Origin: an uncultured cyanobacterium
GTDB taxonomy: Bacteria > Cyanobacteriota > Vampirovibrionia > Gastranaerophilales > Gastranaerophilaceae
Direction of reading: 5' to 3'
DNA length: 64,000 bases
Assembly: GCA_902495705.1 (NCBI GenBank)
Contig: CABUXT010000004.1
Location: forward strand, 47,176 to 111,175
Part shown: piece by piece, positions 17,785 through 27,011 of the stretch
Layout of the letters: each line of letters opens with the position of its first letter
How positions within the stretch are numbered: the first letter of the stretch is position 1
Program-made: the position numbers and the translations under genes
Notes under the pieces: model-generated
Told to the model about the DNA's origin: nothing
Databases searched by the model: none
The model's input: only the letters and a program-made list of their open reading frames with translations

Positions 17785-19659
17785 TTATTCAATAAATTTG
17801 CCTTCAAACAAATCCATAACCATATTCACACCATCTGAGTGATACGAATCAGTTGAATGTTTCTTTTTCGGCGGAACAGCTTGAGCATTTGAGGCTTTTA
17901 ATGTATCAACGGCCTCATGGATTTCTTCTGCTTTTGGTTGTGGTTTTGGTTCAAACTTTTTTGCAGGAGCTTGTGCAGGGGCAGGTTTGTCATCATCTGC
18001 AGAGGCACTGCCTTGCTGTTCTTTTCTGATTGCCTCATCTCCTGATTCAGGAGCACGGACAATAACTTTTGCAACAGTCTTGCCAAACACAGCGTTTGAT
18101 GCATCTACAATAAAACCGTGTTTTGAGCCTTCCGGTCCGAATTGTTTTAACCAACTTTGGTTTTTAATCGAAATAATAACTTCGTCCGGTGTGATTTTTA
18201 CAGGAATTGCCTGTTGTTTCAAAATCGCACGAGAAGGGAAACTTGAAATATTTTCAAGCAACTTTGCCCACAAACCTTTTAAAGAATTTGGTGGAGCAGG
18301 TTTTGACATTGGAACAGGTTCTGATAAAACTTCTTCCTCCGTATGAGCAGCCTGCTGTGGTTGAACAGGTTTATGAACTTGAGCAGGCTGTTGTTCTGCC
18401 TTGTGTTCGGTTGGTTTTATTGATGGGCGCATAACTTCAGGCTTTTTAACAGGTGATGGCGGAGTATTGTATGGTGAAGAATTTACCACACGAGGAGCGC
18501 TCCCTGATTCAAGCATAGAAATACGCTTTTGCAAATCTTCTAGTTTAGTGTTTTCTGTCAAATTAGCCATATCTAAAATTGAAACATCAAGCCACAACTT
18601 AGGATTTGCAGTCAATTTCAATTCTTTGATATATGATGCACATTTATCAATCAAAGAAACAAGTTGATGAGTTTCAACATTTTGTAATTTATCAGATAAA
18701 GATTTCACCTGCTCTGCATTTAATTGAACAACCGCATTAGAAACCTTGTCTCCGACTGATTTTAAAATCAAAGCATTTCTGAAATATTCAAGCATGTTGG
18801 ATAAAATTTGAACAGGTTCATTTCCTTGATTATAAATTTCATTCAAGACATCCAAAGCTTTATTTTGGTCAGATTCAACAATTGCTCCGAACAAATTAGA
18901 CAATGAATTAAACGACAATCTGCCAAGCAAATTATTTATATCATCAACAGAAATTGCAGTATCTGCGGAATTAAGGACACTCAATTGGTCTAAAAGAGCG
19001 ATACTGTCTCTCATTCCGCCTGCTGAGTTTTGTGCAATATAAGAAAGCGCCTCATCCGTGATATTTATGCCTTCGCTATCAGAAATATATCTCAAATGCT
19101 TAGCGATATCATCAGTTGTAATACGTTTGAAATCAAATCTTTGACAACGACTTTTGATAGTGTCCAAAACTTTGTGAACTTCTGTTGTTGCCAAGATAAA
19201 AATAACATTTTTTGGCGGTTCTTCTAATGTTTTCAATAGAGCGTTAAACGCTTGATTTGTCAACATGTGAACTTCGTCGATTATATAAATTTTATAACGG
19301 CTTTGTACAGGAGCTAATGCAACTTTTTGAATAATTTCATCAGCATCATTAACGGAACGATTACTTGCCGCGTCTATTTCAATAACATCAATCGGTATAG
19401 AATTTGTGATGTTTTTACAATTTTCACATTCATTACAAGGAGAAATTGTCGGACCTTTTTCACAGTTCAAAGATTTGGCAAAAATTCTGGCAGTAGACGT
19501 TTTACCTGTTCCTCTAGGACCTGTAAAAAGATAAGCATGAGAAATTCTATCCATTTGAATAGCATTTGCCAACGCTTTTTTAATATGTTCTTGTCCTACA
19601 ATTTGCTCAATAGTTTGCGGTCTGTACTTTCTGTACAAAGGTATATAATTTTTATTCAT
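17785..19659 (-). CDS. dnaX: DNA polymerase III subunit gamma/tau
   Basis: A 624-residue clamp-loader ATPase. Walker A is GPRGTGKT (residues 47-54), followed by a zinc site with Cys66, Cys75, Cys78 and Cys81, Walker B YIIDEVHML, and the SRC motif IKSRCQRFDF. A Pro/Gln/Ala-rich linker (about 400-480) leads to a C-terminal tau-like domain. It loads the sliding clamp at the replication fork. I see no obvious A-rich slip site for making gamma, so the full form may be the only product. ATG 19659 is where family homology starts (MNKNYIPLYRKYRP). An extended -10 lies 9 bases upstream and no Shine-Dalgarno is present. Confidence 0.95.
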   Translation of the reverse strand: MNKNYIPLYRKYRPQTIEQIVGQEHIKKALANAIQMDRISHAYLFTGPRGTGKTSTARIFAKSLNCEKGPTISPCNECENCKNITNSIPIDVIEIDAASNRSVNDADEIIQKVALAPVQSRYKIYIIDEVHMLTNQAFNALLKTLEEPPKNVIFILATTEVHKVLDTIKSRCQRFDFKRITTDDIAKHLRYISDSEGINITDEALSYIAQNSAGGMRDSIALLDQLSVLNSADTAISVDDINNLLGRLSFNSLSNLFGAIVESDQNKALDVLNEIYNQGNEPVQILSNMLEYFRNALILKSVGDKVSNAVVQLNAEQVKSLSDKLQNVETHQLVSLIDKCASYIKELKLTANPKLWLDVSILDMANLTENTKLEDLQKRISMLESGSAPRVVNSSPYNTPPSPVKKPEVMRPSIKPTEHKAEQQPAQVHKPVQPQQAAHTEEEVLSEPVPMSKPAPPNSLKGLWAKLLENISSFPSRAILKQQAIPVKITPDEVIISIKNQSWLKQFGPEGSKHGFIVDASNAVFGKTVAKVIVRAPESGDEAIRKEQQGSASADDDKPAPAQAPAKKFEPKPQPKAEEIHEAVDTLKASNAQAVPPKKKHSTDSYHSDGVNMVMDLFEGKFIE

Positions 19660-19668
19660 GATAAAGTA

Positions 19669-19677
19669 ATTATAACA
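19669..19677 (-). promoter_or_regulatory. Extended -10 box of dnaX
   Basis: TGT-TATAAT on the minus strand ends 9 bases before the dnaX ATG, so the mRNA would have a leader of only a few bases. Confidence 0.5.
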
Positions 19678-19702
19678 AAGAAGAGATAAAATAGGGTGAT
19701 TT

Positions 19703-20608
19703 ATGAACTTAATTAAACCAAAAAATTTAAACCAAGGTGATACAATTTGCATAATCGCACCATCAGGTGAAGTTGACGAACAAAAAATTTTAAAAGCTAA
19801 ACAGTATTTTGAAAATAAAGGTTTTAAAGTTAAATTAGGTTCTTATATCACAAAGCAAAAAAATTACTTGGCAGGAGAAGACCAAGAACGTCTAACTGAC
19901 CTTGAAAATGCATTTAGTGACAAAAGTGTCAATGCTATAATTTGTGCTCGCGGAGGTTATGGCGCAATAAGATTGATAAATAAAATTGACTATAACTTAA
20001 TTAAAAACAATCCTAAAATTTTTTGCGGATACTCTGATATCACAGCACTAAGTGCGATGATTTTCAAAAACACAGGACTTATAACTTTTTCTGCTCCAAT
20101 GGCTCAGAGTGATTTTTCATCTGATAAAATAAACGAGTTTACCGAAAATAAATTTTTCCAAACTTTAACCCAAAATATCTCTGAAATTGAACCGACAAAT
20201 CTAAAAATTTATAAATCAGGCAAAGCAAAAGGACTCTTGATTGGCGGAAACCTTTCTACACTTACATCCCTATGCGGAGTCGATTTTATACCGAAAGAAG
20301 ACTTTATACTTTTTGCGGAAGACTTAAACGAACCTGCGTACAAAATTGACAGATATTTTACTCAGTTACTAAATATAGAAACCTTCAAAACTCACCTCAA
20401 AGGAATTATTCTTGGAGACTTTTTGGATTTAGATAACGAAAAATATTTTGATGATTTAATTTATTCAATCGCAAATGAATATGATATCCCCATTTTGGGC
20501 GGATATCCAATCAGCCACAGCGACACAAAGGCAACAATACCTTATGGTGCTATGGCTGAAATAGAAGATGACAGAATAAAAATTTCACCTTATTTATCTG
20601 ATAATTAA
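19703..20608 (+). CDS. LD-carboxypeptidase (peptidase S66, LdcA/MccF family)
   Basis: A 301-residue serine peptidase that trims the terminal D-alanine from murein tetrapeptides in the cytoplasm during cell-wall recycling; MccF relatives cleave microcin-type compounds instead. The family marks are IIAPSG near the start, CARGGYGAIR (81-90), and GYSDIT with the likely nucleophile Ser111. The Glu and His of the triad fall in the second half (the His probably in ISHSDTKATIPYG). AGGGTGA lies 5 bases before ATG 19703. It is divergent from dnaX. Its end overlaps the convergent stress-protein gene by 15 bases. Confidence 0.88.
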   Translation: MNLIKPKNLNQGDTICIIAPSGEVDEQKILKAKQYFENKGFKVKLGSYITKQKNYLAGEDQERLTDLENAFSDKSVNAIICARGGYGAIRLINKIDYNLIKNNPKIFCGYSDITALSAMIFKNTGLITFSAPMAQSDFSSDKINEFTENKFFQTLTQNISEIEPTNLKIYKSGKAKGLLIGGNLSTLTSLCGVDFIPKEDFILFAEDLNEPAYKIDRYFTQLLNIETFKTHLKGIILGDFLDLDNEKYFDDLIYSIANEYDIPILGGYPISHSDTKATIPYGAMAEIEDDRIKISPYLSDN

Positions 20609-21448
20609 AACATCTGATTTTGCGTATTCTAAAATTCGTTTACTAACAGAATTTAGCAAAAACTTCGCAAAATATTTTCTGTCTCGAATACCGCAAACAG
20701 CAAGGTCGATATCTTCTTTTGAAATATAATCGATAAGTTCTTTTGCAGGAACTCCGTTTAAGACTTCTTTATGAAAGACTTTCAAATTCCTGTCTTCAAA
20801 CATTTTTTCAAATTTATTTAATAAAAGCATTGCAGCGATTTCTTGTTTTTTGCCGACCTCTAACATCCAGTTAGTATCAAGATTACCTTCTAAAAACAAA
20901 TAATCAGGAATTTCATATACAGTTGCTAGATAAATTTGCTTGTCCGTAAAATCAAACATATCAAAACTTTTTGCAACAATTTCTTCACTTATTTCAGAGG
21001 AATCAACAGTGAATAAAACTTTATTATTATCTCTTTTATCTTTTGATATATATACAGGAATCTTAGCTACGGCGGCAATTTCTTGAGATACTGAACCAAG
21101 CCATTTTTCTATCCCCTTTTTGCCGTGTGAACCCAAGACTATACAATCGTACATATCTTTTTCGCAAATTTCTAAAATAGAATCAACTGTCGAACCGCAA
21201 ATTTTGATTTTTTGACCGACGTTAATCTCGTATTCTTCTAACATTCTTTGTGCGTAATCTAAAATTGTATTGGCTGAATTTGAACATTGATTTGCAAACT
21301 CACTATCTTCAACAGAAACCGAATCAGGCAAAAAAGTCCAATCAACCGCACAAAAAATATCTACCGTGATATCTTTCATCCATTTTGAAAAATTTCTGAT
21401 TGCCGAAAAACTTATTTTTGAACCGTCTGTACAAAATAAAACTTTCAT
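20594..21448 (-). CDS. Tandem universal stress protein (UspA family)
   Basis: A 284-residue protein with two UspA domains (about 1-140 and 141-284). The first has the ATP-binding pattern G-x2-G-x9-G-S at residues 106-122 (GSHGKKGIEKWLGSVSQ). The second ends 'CGIRDRKYFAKFLLNSVSKRIL', in which the glycine pattern is degenerate, so probably only one domain binds nucleotide. Such proteins help survival under starvation or oxidative stress. The start ATG 21448 has an excellent AAGGAGG. It is a single gene, convergent with ldcA and overlapping it, with no terminator between them. Confidence 0.85.
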   Translation of the reverse strand: MKVLFCTDGSKISFSAIRNFSKWMKDITVDIFCAVDWTFLPDSVSVEDSEFANQCSNSANTILDYAQRMLEEYEINVGQKIKICGSTVDSILEICEKDMYDCIVLGSHGKKGIEKWLGSVSQEIAAVAKIPVYISKDKRDNNKVLFTVDSSEISEEIVAKSFDMFDFTDKQIYLATVYEIPDYLFLEGNLDTNWMLEVGKKQEIAAMLLLNKFEKMFEDRNLKVFHKEVLNGVPAKELIDYISKEDIDLAVCGIRDRKYFAKFLLNSVSKRILEYAKSDVLIIR

Positions 21449-21520
21449 ATACCCTCCTTTTTTATTGAAAATAAGATATGTTAAGGAAAATTACATTAGC
21501 TAGCCATATACAATTTTTTC

Positions 21521-21529
21521 TGATATGAT
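21521..21529 (+). promoter_or_regulatory. Extended -10 box of the sigma-factor operon
   Basis: TGA-TATGAT lies about 50 bases before the sigma-factor ATG. No good -35 is seen, which fits an extended -10 promoter. Confidence 0.4.
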
Positions 21530-21579
21530 GGGGGTGTAAAAGATTATAATTTTTTATTTTATTAGGATTAGTTATAGTA

Positions 21580-22197
21580 ATGTCAGCTGAAGAAAATATT
21601 AAACTAAAAGAATATAAAGAGTTAATCGAAATCATTGCTAAAGTTGAGTATCAAAAGTTTTCACGCTCACATCTTATTGAGTTGCCAGAATTAATCAATA
21701 TAGGAACTCATGCACTTTATATTTTGTTTAAAAATCACAGTCCTGAAACATATAACAACACTTATCTTTCAACTGCAATCAAATGGGCTATCCGAAATGA
21801 AGTAAGAAGAAGATATAAATGGTATACCCTGAAAAATAAACAAGCTTGCATTGATGAAGATGCCGAAACAAACGATGCTGAAATGAGGGCAGATGTTTAT
21901 AAAAACATTCTTTCAATAGATGAATTGCAAGACGCGGAGATACCGACCCAAATCAAAGCCAACGACAAAACTCCTGAAGAGCGAATAGAGTTTTCGGAAC
22001 TGAAGGAAGGGATTTTAGAATCTATGAAAAAACTTCCGCCAAGAGAAAGAGAACTCATTGAGTACAAATTTTTCAAGGAGAAGAAATTAAGAGAAATTGC
22101 AGAAGAATTTAATATTTCTCAATCGAGAATTTCAAGAATCATCCAAACAGGATTAGACAGAATAAAAAAAGACTTGGCAAAACAGGGGATTATTTAG
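21580..22197 (+). CDS. RNA polymerase sigma factor, sigma-28/FliA-like
   Basis: A 205-residue sigma-70 family protein. Region 2 spans about residues 30-90 (LPELINIGTHALYILF ... TAIKWAIRNEVRRRYKW, matching the 'DLi..G...L..A' and 'r..gaI.de.R' patterns). A short linker leads to region 4 (about 145-200) with LPPRERELIEYKFF and the recognition helix ISQSRISRIIQTG. It lacks region 1 and has little of region 3. The presence of flagellar genes in this genome makes a FliA role plausible, but the protein is diverged and could be a stress or alternative sigma factor. It heads the operon to miaA. The ribosome site is weak. Confidence 0.75.
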   Translation: MSAEENIKLKEYKELIEIIAKVEYQKFSRSHLIELPELINIGTHALYILFKNHSPETYNNTYLSTAIKWAIRNEVRRRYKWYTLKNKQACIDEDAETNDAEMRADVYKNILSIDELQDAEIPTQIKANDKTPEERIEFSELKEGILESMKKLPPRERELIEYKFFKEKKLREIAEEFNISQSRISRIIQTGLDRIKKDLAKQGII

Positions 22198-22200
22198 AAG

Positions 22201-23628
22201 ATGAAAACAATTTTTGAAAAAACAAATGGAATAGACGGCATAAATTTAACAGATGAAAACATTGATGTCAGCTTTATTCCGTCTGATTGTTTGCGAAAAA
22301 CAGAGGTTGGATTACCTCAATTGAGCGAACTTGATGTAATGAGACATTACAAAGATTTGTCAGACCTTAATTTCTGTATTGAAAAAGGATTTTATCCGCT
22401 TGGTTCTTGCACAATGAAATATAATCCGAAAGTCAATGAGTTTTTAGCATCACTTGAGGGGTTTAATATCCACCCAAATTGTCCTGATGAAATGGCACAA
22501 GGCGCGCTTAAACTTATGTATAATCTTCAAAATGCGCTATTGAAAGTTACAGGAATGGATGCAATCACACTTCAACCTTCTGCAGGTGCGCATGGTGAGA
22601 TGACTGGCATGATGATTATCAAAAAATATTTTGATACCATTGGCGAAAAAAGAACAAAAGTTATTATACCAGATTCAGCTCATGGCACAAACCCTGCAAG
22701 CGCGAGAATGAGCGGTTTTGACATTGTTGAAATCAAATCAAACGAAAAAGGACAAGTTGATATTGACGCATTAAAAACCGTTTTAGATAAAGATGTTGCG
22801 GCAATTATGATGACTAATCCGAACACTTTGGGAATTTTTGAAGAACAAGTTGAAGAAATCTCTAAAATTATGCACGACAACGGCTCATTGCTATATTATG
22901 ACGGAGCAAATTTCAACGCAATTATGGGCTACACAAACCCTAAACTTATGGGCTTTGATGTTGTACACTTGAACTTGCACAAAACATTTTCAACACCACA
23001 CGGTGGCGGTGGTCCCGGAGCAGGTCCTGTTGCAGTTGTGGAAAAACTGAAAAACTATTTACCAACACCTGTTATAGATTTTGACGGCGAAAAATATTTC
23101 AGAAATTATGACGTTAAACATTCTATCGGCAGTGTTAAAGATTTTTGCGGAAACTTTTCTGTTCTTGTAAAAGCTTACGCCTATATTCTTATGATGGGTA
23201 AAAACTTAAAACACGCATCTGAAAATGCCGTTTTAAATGCAAATTACTTGAAAGAAAAACTGAAAAAATATTATGACTTGCCTTATGATGAACCGTGCAT
23301 GCACGAATTTGTACTATCCGGCGAACGTCAAAAACACGAAAGCGGAGTTTCGACTCTAAATATTGCGAAAGCTTTAATGGATGGCAATACACATCCGCCA
23401 ACAGTCTACTTCCCACTTATTGTTCATGAGGCTATAATGATTGAACCTACAGAGTCTGAAAACAAAGAAATTTTGGATGAATTTGTAGATACAATGGTTC
23501 AAATTGCACAAGAGGCAAAAACAAACCCTGAAAAGATTTTGTCTGCTCCACATACTACTCCGGTCAAAAAAATTGACGAAGTAACAGCAGCCAGACACCC
23601 TGATTTAAAATACATTAAGGAAATATAA
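22201..23628 (+). CDS. gcvPB: Glycine dehydrogenase (decarboxylating) subunit 2
   Basis: A 475-residue PLP enzyme, the C-terminal half of the split P-protein of the glycine cleavage system, which decarboxylates glycine and passes the aminomethyl group to GcvH. The PLP lysine is Lys261 in NLHKTFSTPHGGGGPGAGP. FYPLGSCTMKYNP (65-77) and 'HGTNPASARM' (161-170) are family signatures. The partner gcvPA and the genes gcvT and gcvH are not in the window. The ATG is 3 bases after the sigma-factor stop, so the two are cotranscribed, which is an unusual pairing. Confidence 0.95.
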   Translation: MKTIFEKTNGIDGINLTDENIDVSFIPSDCLRKTEVGLPQLSELDVMRHYKDLSDLNFCIEKGFYPLGSCTMKYNPKVNEFLASLEGFNIHPNCPDEMAQGALKLMYNLQNALLKVTGMDAITLQPSAGAHGEMTGMMIIKKYFDTIGEKRTKVIIPDSAHGTNPASARMSGFDIVEIKSNEKGQVDIDALKTVLDKDVAAIMMTNPNTLGIFEEQVEEISKIMHDNGSLLYYDGANFNAIMGYTNPKLMGFDVVHLNLHKTFSTPHGGGGPGAGPVAVVEKLKNYLPTPVIDFDGEKYFRNYDVKHSIGSVKDFCGNFSVLVKAYAYILMMGKNLKHASENAVLNANYLKEKLKKYYDLPYDEPCMHEFVLSGERQKHESGVSTLNIAKALMDGNTHPPTVYFPLIVHEAIMIEPTESENKEILDEFVDTMVQIAQEAKTNPEKILSAPHTTPVKKIDEVTAARHPDLKYIKEI

Positions 23629-23630
23629 AT

Positions 23631-24794
23631 ATGACAAATAAAACAGAACAAAAGAAAAGAAAAATATCTTTCCCACACATGGGAACAATCAGCTACGCTT
23701 GGGCTGCAGCTCTTAGAATTATCGGTTGTGAACCATATATTGAGCCATACACAAGTAAAAAAGCACTTTCTTTAGGTACTAAACACGCACCTGAAGCAAT
23801 TTGCTTGCCGTATAAACTAATTTTGGGCAACTTCATTGAGGCTATTGAAGGCGGAACAGATTATGTTGCGATGATTACATCCCCAGGTTGCTGCCGATTG
23901 GGCGAATATGGCAAATGTATTGAAAACGCTCTTACAGATTTAGGATATGAGACTAAATATTTAGAATTGCAATTGTATGACGGAATCAAAGGTCTATACA
24001 ACTTCTTAAAAGCGGCAAGCGGAAAAAATAATCCGATATTATTTACAAGAGCAATTATTATTGCGATTTTGAAAGTTTTCATCTTGGATAAACTTGAAAC
24101 TATGCATTCTTACTATAGAGCAAGAGAAATCAAACATGGTGATGCTGAAAAACACTATTTAAAATGCTTAAAAATCATTGATGAAAATGACACCGTTTTA
24201 GGTTTGAGAAAAGCTGAAAAACAAATAAAAGCTGAAATGGCAAAAGTTGAAATTGACCCTAAAAGAGAAATCCTTTATGTTGATATCACAGGTGAAATTT
24301 ACGTAGTAAATGACGAATTTTCAAACCAAAATATTGAAAAAGAACTTGGCAGAATGGGAGTTCAAGTACGTAGAAGTTTGACAGTAAGCAGCTTTTTGAA
24401 AGATGCAATCATTCCTAAAATATTTAGAAAAGGCGAAACTCACCTACAAAGAGCTGATAGACTTGCAAAACCTTATTTGATGAGAGATATCGGTGGTGAT
24501 GCATTAGAATGTGTTTCTGATGTTGCGTATGCAAATGAACGCGGAATTGACGGCATTATCCACATAAGTCCGTTTACTTGTATGCCTGAAATTATGTCAC
24601 AAAATATTTTCCCTGCGATGAGAGAAAACTGTGAAATTCCTATCCTTCCATTAATTATGGATGAACAAACAGGACGTGCAGGATATATCACAAGAATTGA
24701 GGCTTTTGTTGACTTGATGAGAAGACGTAAAAGAAGACGCAAAATGGAATCAGAAAAGAATCAACAAAAGTCAGAAACAACAGTTGCCCAATAA
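23631..24794 (+). CDS. CoA-enzyme activase / 2-hydroxyacyl-CoA dehydratase-like protein
   Basis: A 387-residue protein similar to the 'CoA protein activase' group, which is related to the activators of 2-hydroxyacyl-CoA dehydratases. The start is ISFPHMGTISYAWAAALRIIG, then APEAICLPYKLILGNFIEA, and GCCRLGEYGKC. Conserved cysteines at ICLP, PGCC, ECVSD and FTCMPE could hold an iron-sulfur cluster. The usual ATP-binding ASKHA partner is not adjacent. The real substrate of this group is unknown to me. AAGGAAAT precedes ATG 23631, two bases after gcvPB, so it is in the same operon. The C-terminus ends with a basic, Arg-rich tail. Confidence 0.75.
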   Translation: MTNKTEQKKRKISFPHMGTISYAWAAALRIIGCEPYIEPYTSKKALSLGTKHAPEAICLPYKLILGNFIEAIEGGTDYVAMITSPGCCRLGEYGKCIENALTDLGYETKYLELQLYDGIKGLYNFLKAASGKNNPILFTRAIIIAILKVFILDKLETMHSYYRAREIKHGDAEKHYLKCLKIIDENDTVLGLRKAEKQIKAEMAKVEIDPKREILYVDITGEIYVVNDEFSNQNIEKELGRMGVQVRRSLTVSSFLKDAIIPKIFRKGETHLQRADRLAKPYLMRDIGGDALECVSDVAYANERGIDGIIHISPFTCMPEIMSQNIFPAMRENCEIPILPLIMDEQTGRAGYITRIEAFVDLMRRRKRRRKMESEKNQQKSETTVAQ

Positions 24795-24808
24795 TTTGAG
24801 GGAATATC

Positions 24809-25633
24809 ATGCTGCAATTATTCAAAAATAGCTTTAAAACTACAAATGATTGCATAATTTTAGCAACACCGCTTATTATTTTCTTATCAATACTAAGTTG
24901 GTACTACAAATATGCTGTTGCGGCTATTGATACTACTCCAAAATTAATCCTTGCAATTATTACAATATTTGTAATGCTCAGCGGATTTATGGCAGCATGG
25001 CTATATATGGCAAAAAAAACGATTTCTTTGTCTCGAAAAATCTTTGTATTTGATAAAGATAGAGCAAAAGCACTATGGGCACTTGTATTATCTTTACCAA
25101 AAGGGATTGGCAGGTTATTTTTGCCATCTATTGGCGTAATTTCAATTTACATAATCATTTATACACTTATTTTTTCAGGTATCGGATATTTAGTTGGCAA
25201 ATTTGTCGGAACTATTGATTTTAGCGAGTTAGATTTCCAATCAATATTTTCATTCGGTCAAGAATTTGTAAATAAAATCAGCGAATTATCACCAAATGAA
25301 TTATTAGTCCTAAAATGTTGGTATATATTGGGACTTATCGGTCTTGCAATTGTTTCATTTATTACAATGCTTTGGATTCCTGAAGTTGTTTACACCGAAA
25401 AAGTCTCATTTAAAGCACTTTATTATTCAATAATAAAAATCTTTACCCATCTTAGCAATTCAATAATTTTATACTTATATATCGCATTTTTGGTGGTGAC
25501 AATTTCAATACTAAACACATTTTTGATGTCTAATCCGATTTTATATTTTATTGTACTAATGCTCTTTTATTATTTCTTAGTCTATATAGTTGTGTTATTA
25601 TTTTCATATTATGAGCAAACTTTTATCAAATAA
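24809..25633 (+). CDS. Unrecognised integral membrane protein
   Basis: A 274-residue protein with about six hydrophobic spans, near residues 15-33, 45-67, 100-125, 165-190, 215-235 and 240-265, joined by short polar loops. I do not recognise the family. It is predicted to sit in the inner membrane. GAGGGAA lies before ATG 24809, 14 bases after the activase-like gene, so it is cotranscribed. Its last 23 bases overlap the start of miaA, which has no ribosome site of its own and may depend on coupling to it. Confidence 0.75.
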   Translation: MLQLFKNSFKTTNDCIILATPLIIFLSILSWYYKYAVAAIDTTPKLILAIITIFVMLSGFMAAWLYMAKKTISLSRKIFVFDKDRAKALWALVLSLPKGIGRLFLPSIGVISIYIIIYTLIFSGIGYLVGKFVGTIDFSELDFQSIFSFGQEFVNKISELSPNELLVLKCWYILGLIGLAIVSFITMLWIPEVVYTEKVSFKALYYSIIKIFTHLSNSIILYLYIAFLVVTISILNTFLMSNPILYFIVLMLFYYFLVYIVVLLFSYYEQTFIK

Positions 25634-26495
25634 ACCAAAAGTTATAGCAATTGTCGGTGCTACAGCAAGCGGAAAAACTGCGTATTCAATAGAATTAGCC
25701 AAAAAGATTGGTGGTGAAATCATCTCCGCAGATTCTCGTCTTGTTTATAAAGGTTTCAATATTGGAACTGCAAAACCGACAATTGAAGAACGAGAGGGAA
25801 TTCCACACTATATGATTGATATTGTGGAGCCTGAATTTGATTACTCTGCAGGTTTATATAAAAAAGAAGGAACTGCAGTAATTGAAAAGGTTTTAAAAAA
25901 AGGAAAAACTCCAATAATTGTTGGCGGAACAGGTTTATATATTGATATTTTGCTAAAAAACTTCGATTTACCTGAGATTGAAGCCAACAAAGAACTTCGA
26001 GAAGAACTAAAAAATCTGTCAAAATCGGAACTTTTTGAAAAACTTGAAAAACTTGATAAAAACGCAGCCCAAACAATTGACCCAAATGACAGTAAAAAAA
26101 TAATCCGAGCAATAGAAATTATCTCAACAACAGGAAAAAGCCTCGCAGATAGCAGAGGTAAAAACGAATCAAATTATGAAGTTGAGTGGATTGGCAAAAA
26201 TTTTGACCGAAAAACCTTGTACGAAAGAATAGACAAACGCGTTGATATAATGGTAGAAGATGGCTTGATTGAAGAAACAAAATCTTTACTTGAAAAACAT
26301 GGCAGGATTCCAAACCTTGTAAATACTATCGGTTATCGAGAGATAATCGGCTATTTAGACAACTTGTACTCATTAGACGATGCACTAGATTTATTAAAAA
26401 AGAACACACGAAACTACGCAAAACGCCAACTGACTTGGTTTAGACGAAATAATGAAATCAAATGGGATATTTTCCCTGAAAAGCTTAAAAAGTAA
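25611..26495 (+). CDS. miaA: tRNA dimethylallyltransferase
   Basis: A 294-residue enzyme that transfers an isopentenyl group to A37 of tRNAs reading UNN codons. The P-loop GATASGKT is at residues 16-23, followed by ISADSRLVYKGFNIGTAKPT, which binds the prenyl donor and tRNA. GGTGLYIDILL and the RRNNEIKW end also match the family. The start ATG 25611 lies inside the previous gene and has no Shine-Dalgarno, so translational coupling is likely. It ends directly against the stop of the convergent YhcH gene, with no intervening base. Confidence 0.93.
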   Translation: MSKLLSNKPKVIAIVGATASGKTAYSIELAKKIGGEIISADSRLVYKGFNIGTAKPTIEEREGIPHYMIDIVEPEFDYSAGLYKKEGTAVIEKVLKKGKTPIIVGGTGLYIDILLKNFDLPEIEANKELREELKNLSKSELFEKLEKLDKNAAQTIDPNDSKKIIRAIEIISTTGKSLADSRGKNESNYEVEWIGKNFDRKTLYERIDKRVDIMVEDGLIEETKSLLEKHGRIPNLVNTIGYREIIGYLDNLYSLDDALDLLKKNTRNYAKRQLTWFRRNNEIKWDIFPEKLKK

Positions 26496-26945
26496 CTATT
26501 TTACCAACAATTTTACAACGACTTTTTTAACTTTGTCTTTTGTATTTTGAACTTCAACTTGTGGAGCATGCGCTTCATGAGGATAAACCATGACAAAATT
26601 TGTACCATTTAGAGTTACAAAATCAGCATCATTAACAGATTCAGCGTAAAATGCTATATCTTTTTCTTCTCTATATTTAACAGATTCGGTCAAGCCTTTA
26701 ACTGGTCTTATATATATTCGTTCTGTCCCTGATAACAAAATCTGAATATCGATATATTTTTTGTGTGATTCAAATTTCGCATCAGCTATAGATTTTGGCT
26801 GATATTCTTCAATATTAACAAATTCCTTATCATTCAGTTTATATTTGCCAAGCTCAATATCTTTTGTCAGCTTTTTGATAAATTCAACGGCATAAGCAGG
26901 AATTTCACTATATTTATCCATATTATTTAAAGTATCAATAATCAT
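26496..26945 (-). CDS. YhcH/YjgK/YiaL family (TabA-like) protein
   Basis: A 149-residue small cupin-fold protein, full length for this family. Marks are the 'KYIDIQILLSGTERI' core and FVMVYPHEAHAPQ, which supplies likely metal-binding histidines. Relatives affect biofilm formation (TabA) or sugar metabolism (YiaL, NanQ); the substrate here is unknown. ATG 26945 has GAAAGAGAG upstream. It ends back to back with miaA and has no terminator of its own. Confidence 0.82.
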   Translation of the reverse strand: MIIDTLNNMDKYSEIPAYAVEFIKKLTKDIELGKYKLNDKEFVNIEEYQPKSIADAKFESHKKYIDIQILLSGTERIYIRPVKGLTESVKYREEKDIAFYAESVNDADFVTLNGTNFVMVYPHEAHAPQVEVQNTKDKVKKVVVKLLVK

Positions 26946-26970
26946 AATATTTCTCTCTTTCTTCGCTACA

Positions 26971-27000
26971 AAAAAGAGCCGGAATACTCCGACTCTTTTT
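26971..27000. terminator. Terminator after the 27012 gene
   Basis: AAAAAGAG...CTCTTTTT with an inner CGGA/TCCG stem, separated by one mismatch, 11 bases after the minus-strand stop at 27012. It lies just upstream of the YhcH start. Confidence 0.75.
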
Positions 27001-27011
27001 AACTTATAAAA

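Noticed and set aside
18434..18450. Programmed frameshift site in dnaX (TTAAAAAG)
   Set aside because: It lacks the A AAA AAG slip heptamer in the right frame and I see no stimulating hairpin.
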